From NCBI RefSeq assembly GCF_009765995.1, contig NZ_LMUI01000048.1, positions 186,001 through 250,000 on the forward strand: 64,000 nt of DNA, written 5' to 3'. Made by a program: the position numbers and the translations under genes. Shown piece after piece: positions 57,325 to 64,000 of the stretch (position 1 is its first letter; every line of letters begins with the position of its first letter). A model generated the notes under the pieces. That model had not been told where the DNA came from. It saw nothing but the letters and a program-made list of their open reading frames with translations, and did no database searches. Source of the stretch: Methylocapsa sp. S129. Its GTDB lineage: Bacteria; Pseudomonadota; Alphaproteobacteria; Rhizobiales; Beijerinckiaceae.

Positions 57325-57384
57325 CAACCGATACGATCGATCATCTTCGTCGCTGATTGCCTCTCACTGAAGTTAGAGACATCC

Positions 57385-58581
57385 ATGACAAAATCCTTCC
57401 GCACCCTCGACGACGCCTCCGTCTCCGGCAAACGCGTCCTTCTGCGCGTCGATCTCAACGTGCCGATGGAGCATGGCAAGGTGACCGATGCGACGCGCAT
57501 CGAGCGCGTCCTGCACACCATCCGCGAGATCAGCAAAAAGGGCGGCAAGGTTATCCTGCTCGCCCATTTCGGGCGGCCCAAAGGCGGCCCCGATGAAGCT
57601 AATTCGCTGCGCCCGGTCGCCGCGGCGGTCGCCGAACATCTCCAGCAGCCTGTCGCCTTCGCGGCCGATTGCATCGGCGAAGTCGCGGCCAAGGCGATCG
57701 CCGCGATGAAGGACGGCGACGTCCTGCTGCTCGAGAACACCCGCTTCCACAAGGGCGAGGAAAAGAACGATCCGGCCTTTGTCGACGAACTCGCCAGGCT
57801 CGGCGATCTCTATGTCAACGACGCTTTTTCGGCCGCCCATCGCGCGCATGCCTCGACCGAAGGAATCGCGCATAAACTGCCGGCCTTCGCGGGCCGCGCG
57901 ATGCAGGCCGAACTCGAGGCGCTCGGCAAGGCGCTTGAATCGCCCAAACGTCCGCTCGTCGCCATCGTCGGCGGCGCCAAGATTTCCAGCAAGCTCGATC
58001 TGCTCGGCAATCTCGTCGCCAAGGTCGACGCCCTCGTCATCGGCGGCGGCATGGCCAATACGTTTCTCAATGCGCAAGGCCTGCCGGTCGGCAAATCGCT
58101 CTGCGAGAAAGATCTCGCCGAGACCGCGCGCGCGATCATGGCCAAGGCGCAGGAGACGCGTTGCGCGATTCTCCTGCCTGTCGATGCGATGGTCGCTTTT
58201 CATTTCGCGGCCAATGCGCCTTCGCATGATTATGGCGTCGATGCGATACCCGACGGGGGGATGATGCTCGACATCGGCCAGCTTTCCGTCGACCGCATCA
58301 AGGCCTCGATCAACGAGGCGGCGACCGTCGTCTGGAACGGACCTTTGGGCGCCTTCGAACTCGCCGGCTTCGAGCATGGCACCTACCAGCTTGCGCGCCA
58401 TGTCGCGGAACGCACCAAAGCGGGCAAGCTCGTTTCGGTCGCCGGCGGCGGCGACACGGTCGCCGCGCTCAATGGCGCCGGCGTCGCGCATGATTTCACC
58501 TATGTGTCGACGGCGGGCGGCGCCTTCCTCGAATGGATGGAAGGCAAGGCGCTGCCGGGCGTCGAGGCGCTTCGCCGCTAG
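57385..58581 (+). CDS. pgk: Phosphoglycerate kinase
   Basis: A 398-residue PGK exchanging phosphate between 1,3-bisphosphoglycerate and ADP. The N-terminal substrate domain has [20 protein letters not shown] and [10 protein letters not shown] with substrate Arg residues; [18 protein letters not shown] and FVNDAF-like [16 protein letters not shown] follow. The C-terminal nucleotide domain includes [20 protein letters not shown] and the phosphate loop [14 protein letters not shown] 57385 is preceded by GTTAGAGACATCC, a weak Shine-Dalgarno. It ends the central-carbon gene set here. Confidence 0.97.
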   Translation: MTKSFRTLDDASVSGKRVLLRVDLNVPMEHGKVTDATRIERVLHTIREISKKGGKVILLAHFGRPKGGPDEANSLRPVAAAVAEHLQQPVAFAADCIGEVAAKAIAAMKDGDVLLLENTRFHKGEEKNDPAFVDELARLGDLYVNDAFSAAHRAHASTEGIAHKLPAFAGRAMQAELEALGKALESPKRPLVAIVGGAKISSKLDLLGNLVAKVDALVIGGGMANTFLNAQGLPVGKSLCEKDLAETARAIMAKAQETRCAILLPVDAMVAFHFAANAPSHDYGVDAIPDGGMMLDIGQLSVDRIKASINEAATVVWNGPLGAFELAGFEHGTYQLARHVAERTKAGKLVSVAGGGDTVAALNGAGVAHDFTYVSTAGGAFLEWMEGKALPGVEALRR

Positions 58582-58628
58582 CGGCGGGCGGGTCCGCCCT
58601 TGCTGTGATGAAGAGTCGCCGCGGCTGC

Positions 58629-59540
58629 TCAACTTTCCGCTAAGTTCACCGCGCTCCCGAGGTGGTCGATGAAGGCCCGCACGCGCGCGGGAAGATGGCC
58701 GCCCTGGCCGAGGTAGACCGCGTGTATTTCTTCAGCGTCGCCGGGGTTGAACGTCTCAAGCACGGTCTTCAGCCGCCCGGCCGCGATGTCGGGGCCGATA
58801 TGGAAATGCGCGAGCCGGGCGATGCCGATTCCGGCGAGCGCGAGGCGGCGGGCCGTTTCGCCATCGCCGGCCTGGGCGTTGCCGTGGGGCGTCAGAATGG
58901 TCGCGGCGCCATCCACGACGAACGGCCAGCCTTCGAAACTTCGCGCGAAATTAAAGCCGATGCAATTATGCGCCGCGAGATCGGCGGGGCTGCCGGGCGT
59001 TCCGAATCTTTCGAGATATTCGGGCGCGGCGACCAGCGCCATCCGGCTCGCGCCCAGTTTGCGCGCGATCAGCCTTGACGCCCGCAACGGACCGACGCGG
59101 ATCGCGACATCGGCCCGCGCCTCCAACAGATCGATCACCTGATCCGTCAGCACGATGTCGAGCGTGATTTCCGGATGCCGCGTCAGGAATTCAGGCGCTA
59201 GCGGCAACAGATAGCGCAAGCCGAAAGGCACGTTCGAGTTCACGCGCACACGGCCGCGCGGCGCGGCGCCGGCGGCGACTTCGCGTTCGGCCTCGTCGAT
59301 ATCCTCCAGCAGGCGCCGCGCGCGGTCATAGAAGGCGCCGCCTTCGGCGGTGAGTTGCAGCTTGCGCGTCGAGCGATTGACCAATCGCGCGCCAAGCCGC
59401 GCCTCGAGCCTGGCGACGAGCTTGCTCACCGCCGAGGGCGTCATCCGCAGCGACCGGGCGGCGGCCGAAAAGCCCGATTGCTCGACGATCCGCACGAACA
59501 CTTCCATCTCGCGGGAGCGATTGACCTCGATGCGCGCCAT
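58629..59540 (-). CDS. LysR-family transcriptional regulator
   Basis: A 303-residue LysR regulator. The N-terminal helix-turn-helix is FVRIVEQSGFSAAARSLRMT then SAVSKLVARLEARLGARLVN; the effector domain starts near residue 90 with RGRVRVNSNVPFGLRYLLP. The family near this subtype (few-loop, SRTRKLQLTAEG wing) often controls a divergent oxidoreductase. Here it is divergent from the aldo/keto reductase, 187 bases apart, so that gene is its probable target. Inducer is unknown. Confidence 0.94.
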   Translation of the reverse strand: MARIEVNRSREMEVFVRIVEQSGFSAAARSLRMTPSAVSKLVARLEARLGARLVNRSTRKLQLTAEGGAFYDRARRLLEDIDEAEREVAAGAAPRGRVRVNSNVPFGLRYLLPLAPEFLTRHPEITLDIVLTDQVIDLLEARADVAIRVGPLRASRLIARKLGASRMALVAAPEYLERFGTPGSPADLAAHNCIGFNFARSFEGWPFVVDGAATILTPHGNAQAGDGETARRLALAGIGIARLAHFHIGPDIAAGRLKTVLETFNPGDAEEIHAVYLGQGGHLPARVRAFIDHLGSAVNLAES

Positions 59541-59727
59541 GATGATTTCAGTTCATAAATGATATTCCAGACGGCAATCTAGTTCACGAGCGGCGTCGCG
59601 TCCATCTAGGGCTTTGTCTCGCCGTCGCCCTGTGGAGCCTCGGGCAGGATCGCCGGGGGGCCGTCGCCGCGAATGGCCGAGGTTTGCAGCGCGTGGCCCG
59701 TCCCCTCGCAACAACAGGAGTTCAATC

Positions 59728-60762
59728 ATGGAATATCGACGTTTGGGCGCGACTGGCTTCAAGGTCCCCGTCCTCAGCTTTGGCGCCGGCACATTCGGCG
59801 GCTCCGGCCCGCTGTTCGGCGCATGGGGCGACACGGACGCCGTCGACGCGCGCCGTCTTGTCGACATCTGTCTCGAGGCGGGTGTCACGATGTTCGACAC
59901 CGCCGACGTCTATTCCAACGGCGCCTCGGAGGAAGTGCTGGGGGAGGCGGTCAAAGGCCGGCGCGACAAAGTGCTTCTCTCGACCAAGGCGACCCTGCGC
60001 GTCGGCGAGGGCGCGAACGATGTCGGCGCCTCGCGTTTCCATCTCGTGCAAGCGGTCGAGGCGGCGTTGAAACGGCTCGGCACGGATTACATCGATCTCT
60101 TCCAGCTCCACGCCTTCGACGCTTTCACGCCGGTGGAGGAAACGTTGTCGACGCTCGACATGCTCGTTCGCGCCGGCAAGATCCGTTACGTCGGCGTTTC
60201 GAACTTCTCCGGTTGGCAATTGATGAAGTCGCTCGCCGTCGCCGATCGCTACGGCTATCCCCGCTACGTCGCCAACCAGACCTATTATTCGCTGATCGGC
60301 CGCGACTATGAATGGGAGCTGATGCCGCTGGGCCTCGACCAGGGCGTTGGCGCGCTTGTCTGGAGCCCGCTCGGCTGGGGCCGGCTCACCGGCAAGATCC
60401 GGCGCGGACAGCCGCTGCCGAAAACAAGCCGCCTGCACGAAACCGCCGGCTTCGGCCCGCCGGTCGATGACGAATTGCTGTTTCGCGTCGTCGATGCGCT
60501 CGACGCCATTGCCGAAGAGACGGGCAGGAGCGTTCCGCAGATCGCCTTGAACTGGCTGCTGCGTCGCCCGACGGTATCGAGCGTCATCATCGGCGCGCGC
60601 AACGAGGAGCAGCTCCGCCAGAATCTCGGAGCCGTCGGCTGGGAGCTGACATCAGATCAGGTCGCCCGGCTGGACGCGGCAAGCGCCGCGACGCCGGCCT
60701 ATCCCTATTCGCCCTACCATCGGCAGGCGGGTTTCGCCGAACTCAATCCGCCGGCGGTCTGA
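59728..60762 (+). CDS. Aldo/keto reductase
   Basis: A 344-residue NADPH-dependent oxidoreductase. The start MEYRRLGATGFKVPVLSFGAG, DTADVYSNGASEEVLGEAV (catalytic Asp and Tyr), STKATLR (catalytic Lys), LFQLHAFD (catalytic His) and the C-terminal RRPTVSSVIIGARNEEQLRQ cofactor region match the AKR superfamily. CAGGAG lies seven bases upstream of ATG 59728. The AKR group resembles YghZ/YajO-like enzymes that reduce aldehydes such as methylglyoxal. Regulation by the divergent LysR protein is likely. Confidence 0.95.
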   Translation: MEYRRLGATGFKVPVLSFGAGTFGGSGPLFGAWGDTDAVDARRLVDICLEAGVTMFDTADVYSNGASEEVLGEAVKGRRDKVLLSTKATLRVGEGANDVGASRFHLVQAVEAALKRLGTDYIDLFQLHAFDAFTPVEETLSTLDMLVRAGKIRYVGVSNFSGWQLMKSLAVADRYGYPRYVANQTYYSLIGRDYEWELMPLGLDQGVGALVWSPLGWGRLTGKIRRGQPLPKTSRLHETAGFGPPVDDELLFRVVDALDAIAEETGRSVPQIALNWLLRRPTVSSVIIGARNEEQLRQNLGAVGWELTSDQVARLDAASAATPAYPYSPYHRQAGFAELNPPAV

Positions 60763-60813
60763 CGGGTGGGGCGCCTCAGCCCGGGCATAATGAACCTCGA
60801 CCGAATCCCTCCT

Positions 60814-60914
60814 CGTCATTGCGAGGGAGCAAAGCGACGAAGCAATCCAGACTTGGGGGTCATCGCGGCCGCTTCGTCTGGGTCGCTTCGTCGCTGCGCT
60901 CCCTCGCGATGACG
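60814..60914. repeat. Large inverted repeat IR6
   Basis: Left arm 60814-60852 begins CGTCATTGCGAGGGAGCAAA; right arm 60876-60914 ends CTCCCTCGCGATGACG. Complementarity is nearly complete across 39 bases with a 23-base loop. It lies between the aldo/keto reductase and the convergent 99-residue gene and belongs to the IR4/IR5 subfamily. Confidence 0.8.
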
Positions 60915-60931
60915 GAGAGGGAGCGATTCGA

Positions 60932-61231
60932 TCAAGAAGCACCCCGCTCCAGCAACGCCCGCGCGATCGCCTCCCATTCCGCGTCGAGCGTTTCGCGGCA
61001 GATGGGTTTTCCGGCGCGGCGATACCAATAGGCGGCATTGCCGGCGTCGCCCTCTTTGCGATGGAGATAGGCATGAACCCAATCGCCGGCGCCGCCCTCG
61101 TCGCTCTGCGCCAGATCATGCGCGCGATCGAAATCGCCATGCGCGTCATGCCAAAGCGCGGCGAGCGCCGGGGTGAGTCCCGCAGGTGGGGCGGGGGCGG
61201 CGAGGGATTGGCGGAAGGCGGCGAGGTTCAT
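60932..61231 (-). CDS. Conserved hypothetical protein
   Basis: A 99-residue soluble protein, MNLAAFRQSLAAPAPPAGLT followed by LAALWHDAHGDFDRAHDLAQ and GDWVHAYLHRKEGDAGNAAY, WYRRAGKP, and an end rich in Glu and Ala. The WHDAHGDFxxAHxLAQ and HAYLHRKEGD motifs are shared by alphaproteobacterial proteins of unknown function; aromatic and His conservation suggests a small alpha-helical binding domain. Its end is near IR6. The start is the ATG at 61229-61231 and hicB ends 22 bases upstream. Confidence 0.8.
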   Translation of the reverse strand: MNLAAFRQSLAAPAPPAGLTPALAALWHDAHGDFDRAHDLAQSDEGGAGDWVHAYLHRKEGDAGNAAYWYRRAGKPICRETLDAEWEAIARALLERGAS

Positions 61232-61252
61232 GGGCGAGTGCGAAGCTCCAGC

Positions 61253-61675
61253 CTATGCGGCGATTTTCACGTCGATGGTAACCTCTTTGCCCAGCGCTTT
61301 GAAAGCGGCTTCGATCTGATTGAGCCGCGAAGCGTGATCCAACCGAAAAAGGCGATCGACCGACTCTCGATTCCATGACAAGCGCCGCGCCAGTTCTGCG
61401 CGGTTGACGCCCGCAGATCGCAAGGCCTGATAGAGGCTGACCTTCAGCGTCGTGAGGAGCGACATTTTCACGAGCTGGCCGGATTGGTCCGGCGGCGGAA
61501 TGTCTTCGTTGTCGGAAATCATGCTGTCCAACGCGGTTTCAATCGCATCGACAGCATTGTGAAGCGCGGCCTCTCTCGTCTCGCCAAAAGTCGCGACCAT
61601 CGGAATGGCCGGGCAGGTCACCAGAAACGTATCGTTATCGTCCGGCGCGACATCGACATGATAGCTCAGCATCAT
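61253..61675 (-). CDS. hicB: HicB-type antitoxin
   Basis: A 140-residue antitoxin. The N-terminal half is the HicB partial RNase-H-like fold (LSYHVDVAPDDNDTFLVTCP, FGETREAALHNAVDAIETAL). The C-terminal half is a helix-turn-helix, SAGVNRAELARRLSWNRESV then DRLFRLDHASRLNQIEAAFK, for DNA binding. It binds HicA and represses the operon. Its start overlaps the hicA stop by four bases (ATGA). The antitoxin follows the toxin, as usual in hicAB. Confidence 0.92.
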   Translation of the reverse strand: MMLSYHVDVAPDDNDTFLVTCPAIPMVATFGETREAALHNAVDAIETALDSMISDNEDIPPPDQSGQLVKMSLLTTLKVSLYQALRSAGVNRAELARRLSWNRESVDRLFRLDHASRLNQIEAAFKALGKEVTIDVKIAA

Positions 61676-61860
61676 TTCAGTCCCAATTGCTTCTTGATCG
61701 CGTTGACCAAACCTGTTCCCAATTCCTTGCGTCCGCCGTGCATCGGCATTTCGGTCTTAAGAGCGCCGCGACGAACAATGATATGTCCGGAACCGCTCCT
61801 CTTTGTCTCGAAAGTGCACCCTTGGGAGGCAAGCCACTTTTTAAGTTCCGGAGCATTCAT
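61672..61860 (-). CDS. hicA: HicA-type mRNA interferase toxin
   Basis: A 62-residue toxin of the double-stranded-RNA-binding-like HicA fold: MNAPELKKWLASQGCTFETK, KRSGSGHIIVRRGALKTEMP with the catalytic His, and MHGGRKELGTGLVNAIKKQL. HicA cleaves mRNA independently of translation. I choose ATG 61858-61860; the longer frame runs into the operator palindrome. Intact hallmark residues (SGSGH) suggest activity. The pair is transcribed from the palindrome immediately upstream. Confidence 0.93.
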   Translation of the reverse strand: MNAPELKKWLASQGCTFETKRSGSGHIIVRRGALKTEMPMHGGRKELGTGLVNAIKKQLGLK

Positions 61861-61874
61861 CTTCAGATGATACT

Positions 61875-61906
61875 CCACAGATGTGTTGATGTCAACACAT
61901 CTGTGG
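61875..61906. promoter_or_regulatory. Perfect hicAB operator palindrome
   Basis: CCACAGATGTGTTGA at 61875-61889 is mirrored exactly by TCAACACATCTGTGG at 61892-61906 around TG. It begins 15 bases upstream of hicA. Its 15-bp arms make it the most exact operator-like palindrome in the window; binding by HicB is inferred. The rest of the gap to 62136 shows no gene. Confidence 0.8.
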
Positions 61907-62141
61907 CGGCGCTTGACCGGCTTGTCCAATCTGAACGCTGAGAGGCTTTGGCCCCGTAGTCAGCTTCATCGCAGTTGGGAACAGCCCACGCATGATGAGC
62001 GTGCAGGGTAGCTGAAAATTGCGACTTCTATTGTCCCTCTTGTCCTCTCCCCGCCGCCCTCCTAACCCTCCCTTAACCTTAACAACCCCTAATAGCGGCA
62101 GCGGTCTCAGGAATGTCCCTGACGGCCGGACAAGCGTTGAC

Positions 62142-62176
62142 GCCCATATAGTCCCATGTTATCCCATTTCATCCCG
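62142..62176. promoter_or_regulatory. MraZ-box array and promoter before mraZ
   Basis: On the minus strand four TGGGN-type boxes (plus-strand GCCCA 62142, TCCCA 62152, TCCCA 62162, TCCCG 62172) recur exactly every ten bases, that is, 5-base boxes with 5-base spacers. E. coli MraZ binds TGGGN repeats with 5-base spacing. A TTGACG at 62137 gives a -35 element. This implies autorepression of the division/cell-wall operon. Confidence 0.8.
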
Positions 62177-62267
62177 TTAGGAGTATCCGCGTTCGGGCGG
62201 TCGAAACTGCGTGCAAGCGCGGCGCTGACCGTTGCTGTTCTCGGCCAAAACGGGGTCGGGGAGCCCG

Positions 62268-62747
62268 TTGGACCGCTTTGTTTCGCATTACACCAACCGT
62301 TTCGATGCGAAGGGTCGCATTTCGATCCCCGCGTCTTTTCGCAGCGTGTTGGCGAAAGATGGGTTCGAGGGGCTTTACGTCCATCCCTCGCTGGACGCGC
62401 CGGCGCTCGATTGCGGCGGCAATGCGCTTTTGCGGGAGATCGACGCCCTGCTGGAGACCATGCCGGCCTATTCGGAGCCGCGCGATGTCTTTGCAACCGC
62501 CCTGTTGGGCACGAGCGAGATTTTGCGGCCCGATTCGGAAGGGCGCGTAATCCTCAGCGAGGCGAGCCGGGCGTTCATGGGTCTGACCGGCGAAGCGGTT
62601 TTCGTCGGGCAGGGCCACAAGTTTCAGATCTGGGAGCCGGGCCGTTTCGCTGGGCGCCTCGAGGAGGCCAAAACTCGAGTGCGGCAATTGCGGGCGGAAC
62701 TTGGCGCCAGAGCGGCGCGCGCTGCGCCACAAGGAGTGCGCGAATGA
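62268..62747 (+). CDS. mraZ: Transcriptional regulator MraZ
   Basis: A 159-residue MraZ with two SpoVT-AbrB-like halves: DRFVSHYTNRFDAKGRISIP in the first and TSEILRPDSEGRVILSEASR in the second, the DxKGRxxxP / DxxGRVxLS signatures. I start at TTG 62268 (family start MDRFVSHYTNR), which has GGGGAG just upstream, rather than an earlier TTG at 62232. It oligomerises and controls its own operon. Its stop overlaps rsmH by four bases. The C-terminus is Ala/Arg rich. Confidence 0.94.
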   Translation: MDRFVSHYTNRFDAKGRISIPASFRSVLAKDGFEGLYVHPSLDAPALDCGGNALLREIDALLETMPAYSEPRDVFATALLGTSEILRPDSEGRVILSEASRAFMGLTGEAVFVGQGHKFQIWEPGRFAGRLEEAKTRVRQLRAELGARAARAAPQGVRE

Positions 62748-63781
62748 TGGTGGGCCGCGGCGAGGGGCAACCCGCTGCTGGCGGACCGGCCCACCACATT
62801 CCCGTCCTTCTTGAAGAGATCGTCTCCGCCCTCTGCGTAAAAGAGGGCGGAGTCTATCTTGACGGCACATTCGGCGCCGGCGGCTACACCAGCGCCATTC
62901 TCGCGCGCGGCGCCGAGGTGATCGCGCTCGATCGCGACCCGGAAGCCATCGCCGGCGGCCAAAGTCTCGCCGCCGCTTCGGGCGGGCGGCTGCGTCTTGT
63001 CGAAGGGCGCTTTGGCGAACTCGATGCGGCCGCGCTTTCCCTAGGCGTCCAGGGGCTTGACGGAATCGTCCTCGACATCGGCGTCTCCTCCATGCAGATC
63101 GACGAAGCCGCCCGCGGCTTTTCGCTGCGCCATGACGCGCCGCTCGACATGCGGATGGAAAAAAAGGGCCGCACCGCCGCCGACATATTGCTTGAGGATG
63201 ACGAAGAGACGATCGCCAATATTCTGTTCCATTACGGCGAAGAGCGCGCCTCGCGCCGCATCGCGCGCGCCATCGTCGCCGACAGGCCCACAGCGCCGTA
63301 TGTCTCGACCCTGCAACTGGCCGAGATGATCGCGCGCGTCGCGCCGGCAAAGCCCGGGGAACTCACGCATCCCGCCACACGCAGTTTTCAGGCCTTGCGC
63401 ATCGCGGTCAATGACGAACTGGGCGAACTCGCCCGAGGTCTCTTCGCCGCCGAGGCGATGCTGGCGGCGCAGGGCCGCCTTGTCGTGGTGACGTTTCATT
63501 CGCTTGAAGACCGCATCGTCAAGCAGTTCTTCGCGCGGCGCTCGGGGCGGGGCCGCGCGGCCTCGCGCCTGCTGCCCGGCGAGCCGGCGCCCGAAGCGCC
63601 GACTTTCGTCGTCACCGCCGGCCAGCCGATCGTCGCGGGCGAACCGGAACGGTTCGAAAATCCGCGCTCGCGCTCGGCCAAGCTACGCTTTGGCGAGCGT
63701 ACTGGCGCGCCCGCGCGGGGGCCTGACGTTGAACTTCTCAAATTGACCCGCCTGCCGCCTTCGCGGCGAAGGAGAGGCTGA
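62744..63781 (+). CDS. rsmH: 16S rRNA m4C1402 methyltransferase RsmH
   Basis: A 345-residue methyltransferase that, with RsmI, modifies C1402 of 16S rRNA. HHIPVLLEEIVSAL and the SAM loop LDGTFGAGGYTSAILARG come first, then LDIGVSSMQIDEAARGFSLR, HPATRSFQALRIAVNDEL and VVTFHSLEDRIVKQFF near the end. It overlaps mraZ (ATGA) and ftsL (one base), so it is translated in a tightly coupled row. Length is normal. The first of two adjacent ATGs (62744) is taken. Confidence 0.97.
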   Translation: MMVGRGEGQPAAGGPAHHIPVLLEEIVSALCVKEGGVYLDGTFGAGGYTSAILARGAEVIALDRDPEAIAGGQSLAAASGGRLRLVEGRFGELDAAALSLGVQGLDGIVLDIGVSSMQIDEAARGFSLRHDAPLDMRMEKKGRTAADILLEDDEETIANILFHYGEERASRRIARAIVADRPTAPYVSTLQLAEMIARVAPAKPGELTHPATRSFQALRIAVNDELGELARGLFAAEAMLAAQGRLVVVTFHSLEDRIVKQFFARRSGRGRAASRLLPGEPAPEAPTFVVTAGQPIVAGEPERFENPRSRSAKLRFGERTGAPARGPDVELLKLTRLPPSRRRRG

Positions 63782-64000
63782 TGTGGCGTCTTCTGCATGT
63801 CATCGCGATCGGCGCGCTCGTCGCCTCGGCGGTCTATGTCTATTCCTTGAAATATCAGACGATCTATGCGTCGGAGCAGATCCTCAAAACGCGTCATCTG
63901 ATCGCGAGGGAGCGTGACGCGATCAATATTTTGCGCGCCGAATATGCTTTTCTGACGCGTCCCGACCGTCTTCAGGCGCTCGCCGACAAACAGCTTGATA
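63781..64000 (+). CDS. ftsL: Cell division protein FtsL (3' end cut by window)
   Basis: The first 73 residues: a short N-terminus and membrane helix (LLHVIAIGALVASAVYVYSL) followed by a periplasmic coiled coil (KTRHLIARERDAINILRAEY) and the LTRPDRLQALADKQL segment typical of alphaproteobacterial FtsL. It bridges FtsB and FtsQ in the divisome. Its ATG shares one base with the rsmH stop. ftsI should follow beyond the window. The position in the dcw order supports the call despite weak sequence conservation. Confidence 0.9.
   Translation, partial: MWRLLHVIAIGALVASAVYVYSLKYQTIYASEQILKTRHLIARERDAINILRAEYAFLTRPDRLQALADKQLD

Noticed and set aside
62156-62743. N-terminal extension of RsmH across mraZ
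   Set aside because: It is the mraZ sequence read in another frame. RsmH family homology begins at ATG 62744.
1-64000. tRNA, rRNA or integrase-associated attachment sites
   Set aside because: I scanned for cloverleaf-type and rRNA sequence and saw none, so no genomic-island boundary at a tRNA can be claimed.

Overview
The window reads as GC-rich alphaproteobacterial chromosome. The order rsmH after mraZ, the zapA/DUF4164 pair divergent from tkt-gap-pgk, a leader-peptide-preceded leuA, hrcA, ppdK and an extensin-like secreted protein fit Hyphomicrobiales (Rhizobiales), perhaps a Beijerinckiaceae or Methylocystaceae relative. That placement is inferred from gene content and repeat style; no rRNA is present to confirm it.

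Layout. 1-1377: end-truncated TPP enzyme. 1781-6060: a compact DNA-modification/defence module (RHH regulator, Vsr nickase and cytosine methyltransferase on the minus strand, an SF2 helicase-like ATPase divergent from them, and a palindromic operator between). 6.1-8.8 kb: a repeat-dense stretch with a long palindrome, a ~300-bp direct repeat, three large inverted repeats, two tiny genes and a parD with a broken parE. 8.8-10.6 kb: secreted and membrane hypotheticals plus a HigB/HigA-like toxin-antitoxin pair. 10.6-17 kb: gcdH, a DUF559 nuclease cassette, hrcA, HdeD-like protein, ppdK. 17-24.7 kb: extensin-like protein, D,D-carboxypeptidase, higBA, a secreted calpain-like protease with an EF-hand, a lipoprotein/ADC-type ABC exporter and an SGNH esterase. 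24.7-30.7 kb: formyltransferase, TPR-sulfotransferase, peroxiredoxin/2OG-oxygenase fusion and a second sulfotransferase, with a duplicated 5' gene end framing the first two. 30.9-37.3 kb: IclR regulator, fused HyuA-HyuB hydantoinase/oxoprolinase and OPT transporter, apparently one operon. 37.3-46.6 kb: hydrolase, leuA with a leucine-rich leader peptide, Bcr/CflA pump, and a marR-emrA-emrB efflux operon. 46.7-51 kb: small proteins, vapC remnant, second DUF559 cassette, queC. 51-60.8 kb: hydrolase-membrane fusion, zapA, DUF4164, tkt-gap-pgk (Calvin/pentose phosphate/glycolysis), LysR and aldo-keto reductase. 60.9-64 kb: hicAB, then the start of the division/cell-wall cluster mraZ-rsmH-ftsL.

The most unusual content lies between genes. 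At least four families of inverted-repeat elements are scattered through the window. One family brackets two near-identical DUF559 endonuclease genes so tightly that the repeat supplies their Shine-Dalgarno sequence and their last 14 codons, while another pair of the same repeats is empty. A second family forms a 26-bp-arm palindrome in which two copies differ at five arm positions, each compensated on the other arm. Four toxin-antitoxin loci or remnants other than parDE are also present, three of them with clear inverted-repeat operators.
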